Shown here: positions 36,540 to 47,699 of the stretch, one piece after another
Layout of the letters: each line of letters begins with the position of its first letter
How positions within the stretch are numbered: position 1 is the stretch's first letter
NCBI RefSeq assembly: GCF_910592395.1
Contig: NC_088314.1
Location: 18,866,070 to 18,930,069 of the forward strand
Reading direction: 5' to 3'
DNA length: 64,000 nucleotides
Source: Lineus longissimus
Taxonomy: Eukaryota > Nemertea > Pilidiophora > Heteronemertea > Lineidae
The notes under the pieces: model-generated
Seen by the model: the letters and a program-made list of their open reading frames with translations, nothing else
What the model was told of the DNA's origin: nothing
Databases searched by the model: none
Translations under genes and position numbers: made by a program

Positions 36540-38125
36540 ATACTTGCTTCAAAGTTTCAAGAACCTTAGAATGCCAAGTTAAGCTCAATAACAGTATCTT
36601 AAACCCTTAACAGCTTTAAGCCGGCTCCCCTTGGAACTTGGATATTTTGAAGCAACTGTTTATAACATTTGCATGGCTCAAAACTCAAATGTAATTGACT
36701 TGCAGAATTCAATATGAGACATATATACTTGAAGTTAAAAATAATCCATTTTATAAAGTGATACTAAATATCATTTTCAGTGACACATTGTCTCATTTTA
36801 AGTAATTCATAAGTTTATGATGTTTATTCTCATTTTAAGTGACATGTTAGAAGATAAAAGTTTTGAGCCATGCCTCACTATTTTGTTTGTCACCATGCAG
36901 CCTTAGATCAAACACCACCGAAGCTAAGTCAGGGGTGTTTCTGATTCGACAAATCCACATGCTGACCACGTTGACGTCTCAATAAGACACAACTTCTCAT
37001 TCTTTGGATTACATTCCTAAAGAAAAAATCAAACGATGCACATTTTAAAAATCTTTTTAACCTTTTAATTTTTTCATTGCTAACAATTTGAAATTTGGAA
37101 AACCATATAAAAAAGTTATTCTTCATTTAGTAACATTGATATAGATTACAGTAATGTCACACATGCTATTATCATCGCTTTGTCAAACATCTAGTCCTAT
37201 AATCTCAAAATATTCACTGGAAATAACGTTATGACCTAAACAGCAATAATAGGACACTGTTGCGAAATTACAAGTACGACATTACTGCAAAATATCGAAC
37301 AGTCTGCAATTTTTTTGTCTGAATAGCATCAATCTTCATTGGATCACAATCCGTAATCCAAAGAATCGAAAAAGTTGGCCTTAAGAAGATGATGAGCCAC
37401 ACAAAAGAACACAAATGCATCTTAGTACAACCAAGAAGTAAATGATATTCTTAAACCATATCATAACAAAGCCAGAGATAACAAAGTGGTCACCTTAATG
37501 TCCTGTTATACGTTCGGGAAGATGAAAAAGATAAAACCATTGTTTATTTTTAAAGCAGCACAACAGCGCATCATGCTACAGGCGCGACTTCTCATAGTTA
37601 CATTTGCAGACACGTTTGCGTGTTTTATTTAACAGCGCTGTGATGTTATTCTGCGATGGTTTTACCTAAATTAAAACACAGATTAGATGCAATACTTATA
37701 ATGAGGAAAGACTCCATTCTTCATCTGTAACAGAAAGATCATGAGAAATTTTATAGGTGCTCCAGGACTGAGAAGTTTCGACAAATTCTGCATTGCCGTT
37801 TGGGCAGAAAGAATGAACTGACTACTCAGAGTTACACAAAGAAGGAGTTCAAATACATATGCCTGTGCTAGCAAAATTACAATAATAAGTCATTTATCTC
37901 AGAAAAGTTAAGCATGGCACATATTTTTCAATTGGTGAGATCTTCGAAGAGGCAACTTTTTGGTGTTTTTTAAATTTGATCCTCCTCAGTCTTCGAACAG
38001 ATTATGAATAATGCAAGACTCTAGAAGATAAAAGAGTTAAAACAACATTCAACATCTACAATAACTCTGAAAAGTGCTTAGATAAGTGTTTAAATGTTGA
38101 CCATTCTCTTGTTTTCTGAACTGCT
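36540..38125. other. No recognisable gene
   Basis: AT-rich. CTCATTTTAAGT is doubled near 36790 and 36830. 'CCACCGAAGCTAAG' near 36917 recalls 5S rRNA but is too short. Confidence 0.4.
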
Positions 38126-38130
38126 GTGAA

Positions 38131-39142
38131 AGATTCATGAGTAGCTGCATCACAAATGAAGGAACACATGGCCTTACTTTACACTGAACTCCAACTTAAA
38201 CTTGACTTGGATCTAAAGGGAGGATTTTGGCAAATACGACCGCCTTTTGACTCAAGAAACAAAACTGCATTTGCATCTCATGATGGTTTGTATTTTGGGG
38301 TTGTGTGTCATGAACCATTCTGGATAGGCTAGGTGAATCAAACTCCAACAATGGCTTTTACTAAATTGGTCAGAAGAAACATTTTTTGTCGCGTACAATA
38401 CTACATCCTGAAAACTCGTCTGGAGCACTATAAGTCCACATCTCCAAGATTTATGAGAATCTGCATCACAAATTAAGGAACAAATGGCTACACTTTACAC
38501 TGAATTCCCAAACTGAAACTTGACTTGGATCTAAACGGAGGATTTTGGCAATTACGACTGCATTTTGACGCAAGACACAAAACTGCATTTGTATCTCATA
38601 ACGGTTTGTTCATTTTGGGGTTGTGTGTTAATAATACCTCCATGGTGTAATAGACCATCCTGGATAGGCTGTGTGAATCAAACTCAAACAATGGGTTTTA
38701 CCATGGAGGTATTATTAATAATACCTCCATGGTTTTACTGAATTGGTCAGCAGTAACATTCTTTGTGGCGTACAATACTACATCCTGAGAACTCGTCTGG
38801 AGCACTATAAGTCCACATCTTCAAGATTTATGAGAATCTGCATCACAAATTAAGGAACAAATGGCCACACTTTACACTGAATTCCCAAACTGAAACTTGA
38901 CTTGGATCTAAAGGGAGGATTTTGGCAATTACGACTGCATTTTGACGCAAGACACAAAACTGCATTTGTATCTCATGACGGTTTGTTCATTTTGGGGTTG
39001 TGTGTAATACACCATCATGGATAGGCTATGTGAATCAAACTCAAACAATGGCTTTTACTGAATTGGTCAGAAGTAACATTCTTTGTCGCGTACAATACTA
39101 CATCCTGAGAACTCGTCTGGAGCACTATAAGTACACATCTCT
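38131..39142 (+). repeat. Three tandem copies of a Ty3/gypsy-like RT fragment
   Basis: Units begin at about 38131, 38448 and 38825, with a base period near 318 bp. Plus-strand frames from 38201, 38519 and 38896 read LDLDLKGGFWQIR or close variants, then KTAF.SHDGL, and copy 1 later has NQTPTMAFTKLV. This matches the fingers/palm segment of Ty3/gypsy-type reverse transcriptases ('LDL..G(Y/F)WQI', 'KTAF....GLY.F', 'N.P..F..L'), including the catalytic-motif Asp. Stops follow in every copy and no protease, RNase H or integrase is seen. A retrotransposon piece has been amplified in tandem as a satellite. Copies 2 and 3 are closest to each other. Copy 2 carries about 59 extra bases (see 38701-38732). 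Confidence 0.8.
38701..38732. repeat. 32-bp perfect palindrome in RT repeat copy 2
   Basis: CCATGGAGGTATTATT (38701-38716) is followed directly by its exact reverse complement AATAATACCTCCATGG (38717-38732). A third copy of the latter sits at 38630-38645. Neighbouring units lack all three. This is a signature of inverted copying within one unit. Confidence 0.93.
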
Positions 39143-39149
39143 ACCTCAC

Positions 39150-39530
39150 GTTTCATGGGCATAGTCAATCTGGGGTTTTAGATCACAGGCTTGTGAAAAG
39201 GGTGGAAAAGTGTGTCTGAGACGTACCTCAGACGTGACAGAAGAATGAAGTATCGCTGGATTGTCTTCTGCAAAAAGCACATTACTTCTGACAGATACAG
39301 AATGAACCTTGTAACTTCTTTGACAGAAGAGTTTTTCAAAATATGCAGCAGTTCAGAAAACACTTCAAGACCTTTGTAAGACCACATTCTAAGTAGAAAA
39401 ATTAATATCATCCTAATATGAATGCATTCAGAAAGCCAAACTTACAACATTCGTTTTAATAAAACGCTAAAAGGCATTCCAATTAAAAGTATCAATTTAA
39501 ACTTAATGCCAGCTGTTATGTAAGTTTATT
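39150..39530. other. No recognisable feature
   Basis: Short minus-strand frame 39178-39411 without motif; otherwise plain AT-rich DNA. Confidence 0.4.
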
Positions 39531-39536
39531 TTTTAA

Positions 39537-39871
39537 CCCTTTATGGACTAATGGATGTAAAGCTAAATAAAATTGACCACTCCTCAAATCATGAAGATTT
39601 TGAAAGGATGGGATTGGTCAGAAAAGGCTGTTGTTATAAGGCCACAAGCAGTGACACATATTGCTGTCGCCTAATCTAAACAGTGCTGAGATTGATCTAA
39701 ACCCTGACTTAACAAATATATTAGAGATGAAGTTAGAAAAGTTCACCACTTTTGTAAAAGTTGTCAAAACTTTTAGAGCTTGATGAGAAATCTCCACCAC
39801 GATTCTTTGTTTTTGTCCATGTACCAAAGCATTTATTTGACTTTCACAAAATGGGCCCAGTCAATAAAGGG
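39537..39871. mobile_element. TTAA-flanked piggyBac-like MITE, 335 bp
   Basis: TTAA (39533-39536) then CCCTTTATGGACT; the far end AGTCAATAAAGGG is followed by TTAA (39872-39875). Inverted ends match at 12 of 13 positions. CCC/GGG termini and TTAA target duplication are the piggyBac pattern. The 69-residue minus frame inside is not a transposase. Confidence 0.82.
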
Positions 39872-39879
39872 TTAAAACT

Positions 39880-40560
39880 ATACAGTTCAAGCAAAATCAG
39901 TTGAAACTCCAGATCATGTTGACCACTATTCTGTACAATTATACATACTACCTACATATATGTGCAGCTAAATTTGGTCAACCTGACTGAAAAAGATCCC
40001 AATGAGATTTCGCACTTCGAATTCAAATTGACCTGGATTAGAATTTACAATAAAATACATTCGAACCAGGATTATCGAAAAAGTGGTAAATCTCATTTTT
40101 GTAAAATCAGATGATTAAGAAATGTTACTATCAATTATACAAAAACAAGCGAGAAATTCTGCAATCATTCAAACAATGGAAATAAGTTTGCTTAACAATC
40201 AAACTCCTAAATGTGAATATTCTCACATCAGCAATTAAATCATTTACAACACAGTTTGTGCCGAATTCAAACTTGTTGGAAATTATCTATCCATCTTCCA
40301 CAAAAGTCATTCTGTTTTATTGAAATCTGTGAAAATATGGAATATAGTTTCCTAGAACTCGAATTCTGACACAAACTACTATCATTATTTAACAATTACT
40401 GAAGTAAATTTACGGAATAGTAATTAACTATGCAGCTTTTGATATACTAGAGAGGTTAAGACGGTGATTTTTTCCTGCTTGCCTACTCACATAACAGGTA
40501 CTCATTCATTTTCAAAACCTCCCTTATGACTAGGCATTACTTTAAGTTTAAAACAGAATA
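39880..40560. other. No recognisable feature
   Basis: AT-rich, no repeat or reading frame of note. Confidence 0.4.
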
Positions 40561-40565
40561 TATAT

Positions 40566-40815
40566 GATGCACATCCACTGATGTGATAATGACACCGGCA
40601 CATCCAACAATGTGACAGTGCACATCATTTCCACAGATGTGATAGTACTGCAAATCACATCAATGGATGCTATACGGTAGTGCACATCACTTCAACAGAT
40701 CTGTGAGTATAAGAATATTGCCCATCGAACAATACACAATGTGACAGTGCACATCATCGATGTGTTTATAACCGCTCACCAATGCACATCCAAGGATGTG
40801 ATAATCACTGTTTAC
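40566..40815. repeat. Degenerate minisatellite of CACATC/GATGTG pairs
   Basis: About nine units of 25-30 bp alternate CACATC with GATGTG(AT), so many units are small inverted repeats (for example CACATC-CACT-GATGTG and CACATC-ATC-GATGTG near 40750). Confidence 0.8.
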
Positions 40816-41924
40816 ATCGCACATACACATTCTGAAACTATATTAACAGTTGAAGATCCACATTTGACCTTCCACCTCCTTTGGAACATCGTTTTATCTT
40901 CATCTGTCACGTTTGTCTCCAGTGAGCCGACTGTATATATTTCATCCACAATATATCTGTTTCAGAGCATGATTCAATGGATCAACTAGCTTCTGATGTT
41001 CCTATCACCTTCCCAACATGTTTTGTCAACGACATGACTCGAAAATTAACTACTGCAATTTACGGCAATGTGTCAGGAAGGAAAAGCTGCCAGATTATAA
41101 GGAGAAAATTTCGAGAACTGAAACGCAGATGATCCAGGGGTGCAGATATTTGTCAGGAAGGTATCAGGAGCAAGACGAGCAATCGGCAGACCCTGGATCA
41201 CCGGCATTATCTTGTTGCTTCTATAAGATTCACCTCACTGCCGACAAAAACGTTCTCAACCCTGTAAACTCCAAAATGGAAAGCTAAGACAGGACTCGAT
41301 AATAAACAAGGTTTTAGAGGTACGGAACTTCAACTATTAGCATGTTTCACTGATGCACATCTAAATGTTGCGTGAGAGACACCTATGCCATGGTACAATG
41401 TGGAACAGATAGTCCAAAGTCACACACACAGTGGAATCTCTACTTGGTCTAAATCAGTCTCTGGTTTAATTCAGCTTGGGTTATAGACAGCTCATGGTAA
41501 AAAGGGATATCTGCAATGGGGGACGATTTTTAGTGCCATATGTTCATCGTATCTTTTTTGAGTGTCATTGCTCTGTTTCAATGTGTCTTTAGCTGCCATG
41601 CCAGATATTTTGAAATTGGTTGGGCAAACTCGTCCAACGGAAGAGCATGGACTACTTATTTGACTGTGTAGAAGAGGTAAGTGCAATACACTTAGCACAA
41701 AGAGTTAGACAGAAGAGTACAATTCTCTGCACTGAACCAGCTTGTGAATATAGGACAGTAGGTGGGTAATTGGTTATCTCCTGACTGACTGCACCACAGT
41801 GGGGCCTGGGCTGGGGATGGTGAAGGGAGAGGTGATACTAGTGCACCTTTTAAAGATGTTTGCACTAATGGTTTGGGTACTGGTAGACGAAATGCTGTGC
41901 ATGAGGTAATCTGCACTATAGGTG

Positions 41925-42365
41925 CATGCATGGGATATATAGTAGTTTGCTGCTCAAGATGCATGCATGGGTTATGCTGCGCCAGATAGGGACATGGGGT
42001 ATACAAGGGTATGCTGCACTAGGTTTATGCATGGGTATACAAGGGTATCGTGCATCGGGTGGGGGAATCGATATACAGGAGTAAACTGCACAAAGTGGGG
42101 GCATCGGGTAAGCTTTACCTGATGGGAGCATGGTGTAAACTGTATGCTGTGCTGGGTGGGGGCAAGGGCTATACAAGGGAATGAGGCACAAAGTATACAA
42201 GTGAATGCTGCACCATATGGCCGCATGATGTATACAAGGGTATGCTGTACCTGGTTGATGCATGGTGTATACAAGGGTATGATGTACATAGTTGATGCAT
42301 GATGCATACAAGGGTATGCTGCACCAGGTGGGGGAATGATGTACACGGGTATACTGTCCCAAGAT
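41925..42365. repeat. Minisatellite, about 30-50 bp units
   Basis: Repeated blocks GCATG.(G/T)GTATACAAGGG, TATGCTGCACCAGG and GGTGGGGGCA with variable spacing. All three minus-strand frames stay open for long stretches (187, 146 and 68 residues), a property of the repeat, so no protein is called. Confidence 0.9.
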
Positions 42366-42729
42366 TCCAGTGCATGTGTAATCAACACAGACATCCAATC
42401 GAAGTGAGACAACTCGCTGCAGACGACAGATAGAGTGACCTTGACCTACTACAATGACCTTGACCTTTGCCAACAACATGACTGGTGAGACAATTTGCGA
42501 ACAACAAAAGGTGCTTGACTTAACTTAGCAAACCACACAAGACATGGACAGAAGCTAGACCATGAGAGACTGTACTGCAACATGGACCAAAAAAACGTAT
42601 GCATTATGGCCTTTTTGTGATAAATGAAGATAGCGATCAGTGTCATCAGTATCATTTCAGCAGGTACGTTTACAAAGCACAGGTTTTACTAGATACGGTA
42701 CACTGAGTAACACATTCAGTGTTCGCTTT

Positions 42730-42892
42730 GCACTTGGCGGAATCTCGAGTTGCGTTCCTTTCTGAGGCAGGATGATCAAAGTAAAGCAACTTGCTCGAGG
42801 TTGGAAACAAGTGGGCAGCTGGAAATCAAACACATGACCCTTCGATCATAAGGCTGCGACCTTAAGCACTAGACCAGATTGCTTCTCTCTTC
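42730..42892 (-). mobile_element. tRNA-derived SINE
   Basis: On the minus strand the head contains CTGGTCTAGTGCTTAAGG, a good match to a pol III A box, and GTGTTTGATTTCC at B-box position about 35 bp downstream. The body continues with CTCGAGCAAGTTGCTTTAC...TGCCTCAG, resembling the '(G)GCAAG.(T/C)(A/G)CTTTA....TGCCTC' central part common to animal SINEs. A and B boxes are diverged, so it is an old copy. Confidence 0.7.
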
Positions 42893-42899
42893 GTATTAG

Positions 42900-43440
42900 C
42901 AATTACTTGACCCACCAAAACCCGAATATCAACACAAACACTGATATAGACTGATATCAACTAATATACAAAAAGTATCAGAATCAGTGTTAGAGTTGTT
43001 GGGACAAAAACATAGCACCCATCTCCATAGAAGCCACGAGTAGCGTGCCAAGGTCAGGAAAAACTCAATGACATTATTGTGCCTCACTATCAATCTCTCG
43101 CAAATAGTAATTAGATTGTCACCACTGCCGGGATACCGTACAAGCAGGCTACCGGCGACGTGCACGACCCGCTCGTAGCTTCACCCGCTAAGATTAGCAA
43201 CATCCTGGGAGTAATGAGAAAATGGCCGCTACAACAAATAGATTTGGTTGATCAAATATTAATCTAGGGAAGGAGACTCAGGCGTGATGAACTGCACTGG
43301 GATGTGTGGCTGTTTGGCAAGCCATAGTCTGAGATGGTGGAACATGAAATTACATTGCCGAATGGAGGGAACCTTTCCAGGCTCCCCCTCTCCTTTTTAG
43401 GGTGATAATAATAAAAACGATATTTTAGAGTTCTAACATA
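42900..43440. other. No recognisable feature
   Basis: Short unrecognised frame at 42929-43165 (minus); nothing else. Confidence 0.4.
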
Positions 43441-43484
43441 GTTCTTTTCTAGGTTGAAGATATCTTATTCTATGTATCATTGCC

Positions 43485-43600
43485 AAGGTGATAGAGCCGT
43501 CACAATGACTTGCCCTTGGACACAAGTGAGACGCTCCATGACTGGTTTCGAACCCATGATATTTGGATCACTGGTATGACGACTCCAATTCCGGTCAATT
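43485..43600 (-). mobile_element. tRNA-derived SINE fragment
   Basis: The minus strand has a perfect B box, GGTTCGAAACC (43554-43544), followed by GGAGCGTCTCACTTGTGTCC and AAGGGCAAGTCATTGTGACG, which fits a SINE body. The A box is not convincing, so this is a partial or worn copy. Confidence 0.55.
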
Positions 43601-44099
43601 TCAATTTCAAAATTTGTGCCTATTTTCAAATAATTTCTGAAATAATGAGAGGTGTTGGGGGAGGGGGCGCACCTCCCCTTGATTTTCCATTGACTTGCCC
43701 CAACAATGCCACCCAGAGTACAGCCACATGAGCTTGATAAACCTTCGCATGATAAAGAAGCCCTCGTATCGATGCGCCAGACAAGTAGTCTCTCGGCGAA
43801 TCCAGTGCAAAAGTCTTCTTTATATCTTGTTGCCTGGCCTGCAAAAGGGACACCGATCGCGCGTGACAATCTTTTTTATCGATAAAAACAAATCCCGATA
43901 TAGCAATACGGACAGAGAACCTGTTGTAACAAGCTTGCCTCGAACTCGCTGTAACCCAATCATGTCTAACACGCTGTAACTTTTTTCGCCGATCAATAAT
44001 CTGTTCAGTTTTGGCCATTATGACATCGATCGTACTCTGCAAACGAAGCCAATAAGTTGATGACATCAAAAAAATGTATTTATAACAGTCGATCAATCG

Positions 44100-44710
44100 G
44101 GAATGGAGTATGTCGGGAATATATTGATATTGAGATCGTGATATTAGTACTGTAAAGATGATACGAACCTCATCATAAAGTCTATTTTGATATTTTGATT
44201 GATAGTTGTATCGTGATGACGATATTATAATTGACAGTCAATCGAGTGCAAAGAGGCGCTCATGATTTAATAATGCTGACATTTCAGCAGGTACTGATGA
44301 ATCGTTACCGACTCAAGTCTGCTAGATCACAAGGGATGTTTATAAAGATATATACATGAGACGGACGCCCTCTTAACATTGATAATGCCATATTTGGGAT
44401 ACTATCGTATTATTCATTTTGAGCACTTAGGTGTAATTATACAACATTAAAACATATTTGAAACGTAAAGGTAATGTTCATGATAGTGCAGATCATTAAC
44501 CGTGACATGTTGAACTCATAATGCTTTTTTTTTAAAAATCGGCAAATACTTAAAATACTAGAGACAGTCAGTTTCAGCAGACTACACAGACTTCTTCAGC
44601 AGTTCGTGACTAGACAATGTCTTCGAAAAAAACTTTAAGTTTTCGGTAGCAGGGAGGTCAAAACGCCTACTGACTTCAGGCCCCAGATATTTCTTTTTGG
44701 GTAACTTCGA
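44100..44710. other. No recognisable feature
   Basis: AT-rich, GATATT-rich near 44115-44235; no gene. Confidence 0.4.
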
Positions 44711-44714
44711 TGTA

Positions 44715-44862
44715 CAGTAGAACCTCTTTATTACGACAACCTCAGGATGCCAACTTCTGAGAGCTGTTCTGATTACAGAGGTCTAATTGAATGGAAACAA
44801 CAAATTTGGGATCAAAACTAGTGTCCTTAATAGAGAGGTGTCCGCTGAGGCAGGTTCCACTA
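44715..44862. mobile_element. MITE family B with TA duplication
   Basis: Starts CAGTAGAACCTCTTTATTAC and ends with GGTTCCACTA, the inverse TAGTGGAACC. TA flanks both sides (44713-44714, 44863-44864). The right side also has TTAATAGAGAGGTGTCC, inverse to the left CTCTTTATTA region. 148 bp with a TA target suggests a Tc1/mariner-type non-autonomous element. Confidence 0.7.
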
Positions 44863-44869
44863 TAACATA

Positions 44870-45640
44870 TCCCTTTTCTGAGATGCGTTTAAAAGGCCTC
44901 TGCAAAAACAGTCTATCCACGTTAAAACAGAAAGGAAGATATTCTTGACCAAACATTGCATCACCCAACTCCACTTCGGACGTCCGTAAACTAGTACACG
45001 CCGCTGAGGTCATGAGATCAATTTTTCAGACAGCAGTTATCATGTTTGAGAGCGTTCCCTAATAAAGACCTAGTATATCATAATTATGCCTCACAATCCT
45101 GTCTCCTACGACTAGCCATTCATCACGCAAATGTCAACACGAGGTCGTCGATCCTCCATAACGTTAATCACATGTGATTGAACTTAAGAATGTCGTTAAT
45201 TGGAGTTTAAAGGGCGGCGGTGTGAAATTGGTTGCGGGAAGTGGGCTTCACCACACCTGGCTGGAAAACTCATCAGAAGAGATCAATCTTTAATCCACCG
45301 ATGTCGATCTCAACAGAATGGATTGATTTTTATTTGTCGCAGGTCAATAATGGTGTCCACAGACAGTGTCAGCAAATTGAGTTTGAAAATTATAGGCCCC
45401 TATCTGTCAAATGGATTATGTCATTTTGGATGTTCAAAGGCATCATCACAAAACTGTAAGGGGAGGCATGTGGGCCAGATTAAATTTCAATACATCGCCA
45501 ATAGGTGTCTCATGGCACAGCAGTACCACAAACACTATAGATACTTTTCTACCAAGTCAATGCAGACACAGGACCATGCATATTAGTCACACGGCGACCA
45601 CCATTTACGCCCACAAGCTCCTGTATACAGTCTCCTGTTA
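44870..45640. other. No recognised gene
   Basis: Overlapping frames at 45200-45586, 45232-45459 and 45411-45641 carry no known domain. No strong repeat. Confidence 0.4.
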
Positions 45641-45645
45641 GTCAT

Positions 45646-45857
45646 CCAATCAGAGAACAGGTGATCTTCTTGTCAACCTATCAGAGAACAGATGCTCCAT
45701 GATTTGTAAGCCAGTCACAGAATGTCGCCAAGAAAGCTGGTTTAAAAGCTAGTTTACCAAAGAAGAGAAGTAAAAAAATGTCGATCAGCCATCGTCTGTA
45801 AGTCGACCAATCAGAGTAAAGATAAAGGAAACAGTTCCTATTTCAGCCAATCACAGA
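45646..45857. promoter_or_regulatory. Cluster of CCAAT-type motifs
   Basis: CCAATCAGAG, CCTATCAGAG, CCAGTCACAG, CCAATCAGAG and CCAATCACAG occur at about 45646, 45676, 45712, 45818 and 45848 on one strand. Three are full CCAAT boxes (NF-Y type). No TATA box or CpG island accompanies them. A decayed repeat with a CCAATCAGAG unit is the alternative. Confidence 0.4.
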
Positions 45858-45993
45858 ACATTTTGATGTTATGCTTTTTTCGCCAGTCTTAGCATTTGCC
45901 ATGTAGGCTGGCAACTATCTCGCACAACTAGAACTTCGTTCAAATCAAAAGTTCAGCCTGAACGGTTGAATTTCATACAACACCATGGTCCTA

Positions 45994-46039
45994 TTATCAT
46001 CATCATCAACATCATCATCATCAAAATCATCATCATCAA
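45994..46039. repeat. (ATC)n microsatellite
   Basis: ATCATC runs with three AAC/AAA interruptions. Confidence 0.93.
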
Positions 46040-46100
46040 ATAAGGCGATGTGGCCTAGACTTGGGCCTTCTCACGATTAGCAATCCTTCATATTACATGC

Positions 46101-46291
46101 AAGTACTAGTAAACAGTATCCCAGAATAGTAACTGGTACAAAGCTTCCAAGAATAGTAACTGGTAAACAGTGTCCCAGAATAGTAACTGGTACAAAGCTT
46201 CCAAGAATAGTAACTAGTAAACAGTATCCCAGAAAAGTAACTGGTACAAGGCTTCCAAGAATAGTAACTAGTAAACAGTGTCCCAGAATAT
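46101..46291. repeat. 54-bp minisatellite, about 3.5 copies
   Basis: TAAACAGT anchors lie at 46110, 46164, 46218 and 46272, exactly 54 bp apart. Each unit holds CCCAGAATAGTAACTGGTAC and TTCCAAGAATAGTAACT, two related halves, suggesting an older dimer of about 27 bp. Confidence 0.95.
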
Positions 46292-46299
46292 TATGTTGT

Positions 46300-47110
46300 A
46301 CAACCTCATATCCAGGTGCTTTCTACCAAATGTAAATGCACTGCCTACATAGGACAATAGCACCCTGGGGACAAGGTAACATAACAGAATAGCCAGGGGC
46401 ACTCTAGTAAGAACGCCCCCAATGAATGGCTACCAAAACAAATAATGTTCAAAACGATGATCACACATAAATGAAAGCAACAAAAACAGGAAATACACAA
46501 CAACATGACAATATTTTTACAACCATTCATGCATTTCAAACACAATGTTAGTCCTTGACCTTCATAGCGATAGCGCTGAAAATGTGTTTTTTTCGCATAC
46601 ATCAACATGTGGCATTTTGTAAATGGAGGAAGTTGGCCTAAGTGATTTGAACAACTAATTGAATGAAATATGTTTTTATTTTAAATTATTGGTACTTTTT
46701 TAAATCATATATTTCCACCCACATGTATATATTTCAAAATTTCGTTGAATTTGTATTGCTGATATTGCTCTAGGGAATGTTCATGAGATTAAGGGTGGAT
46801 AGGCATTTCAGCAGGCTGTAAGCATAGGATTACTACCAGAAAGAGAAAAGGTTTTTAACTACTTGTACCATAATTGTCTCATCTACCATTCCACAACGCG
46901 CTCGTTATTTGGCCAAGGAACTAGATTCATTTAAGCGTTGAAGCGAAGACACCAAATACGATCACTCACTAAAGCAACATAGTGCAACCTGAGTTTAAGA
47001 AGTCACTTACCTTTAAACAGCAACATCGGCAGACACACATGAAGAGAGAGAAAAGACATATATGAGGAAGGTCAGAAAGGTATTATTCATGTCAGAACAT
47101 AAACATTTAT
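46300..47110. other. No recognisable feature
   Basis: Minus-strand frame 46345-46608 is Cys-rich but unrecognised. Otherwise AT-rich. Confidence 0.4.
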
Positions 47111-47124
47111 AAGGTGAATGGCTG

Positions 47125-47195
47125 TGACCTGCCATCATTATCTCATACAAAAATTGCTCATTTGCAGTGGTTATCGCAGTCGCCAGCCAAGTCGT
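47125..47195. mobile_element. MITE-like family C fragment
   Basis: GCTGTGACCTGC and, 30 bp on, AAATTGCTCATTTGCAG parallel the order seen at 30251-30300. Confidence 0.45.
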
Positions 47196-47265
47196 CAAAG
47201 AGAACGGGAAAACTGAACGCCAGCTGATGATGTTATGTCGAGGAAGGGAATTGCCGTGGGAGTCG

Positions 47266-47660
47266 GGGCGGTGTGCACCTCAAACCTTTTCATCCCCATT
47301 TCCCTGTATAGAATTGTCCTGGTCATGCATAAGATGAGTCTATTGGGCGGTGTACACCTCAAACCTTTTCATCCCCATTTCCCTGTATAGAATTGTCCTG
47401 GTCATGGATAAGATGAGTCTATTGGGCGGTGTGCACCTCAAACCTTTTCATCCCCATTTCCCTGTATAGAATTGTCCTGGTCATGCATAAGATGAGTCTA
47501 TTGGGCGGTGTACACCTCAAACCTTTTCATCCCCATTTCCCTGTATAGAATTGTCCTGGTCATGCATAAGATGAGTCTAATGGGCGGTGTGCACCTCAAA
47601 CCTTTTCATCCCCATTTCCCTGTATAGAATTGTCCTGGTCATGCATAAGATGAGTCTATT
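47266..47660. repeat. 79-bp array, 5 copies, alternating types
   Basis: Copies start GGGCGGTGT at 47266, 47345, 47424, 47503 and 47582 and are nearly identical, so the array is young. Copies 1, 3 and 5 read GTGCAC and copies 2 and 4 read GTACAC, suggesting growth by a 158-bp dimer. After the array GGGGATGAAAAGGTT (about 47669-47683) is an inverted partial copy of the unit's AACCTTTTCATCCCC. Confidence 0.96.
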
Positions 47661-47699
47661 CAAGAAACAGGGGATGAAAAGGTTAACTTATGATAAAGC

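Noticed and set aside
36900-36950. 5S rRNA-like 'CCACCGAAGCTAAG.CAGGG'
   Set aside because: Match limited to about 15-20 bases of the internal control region; the rest of 5S is absent.
41916-42479. 187-residue minus-strand open frame
   Set aside because: Lies in a minisatellite; two other frames on the same strand are also open and the residues are periodic.
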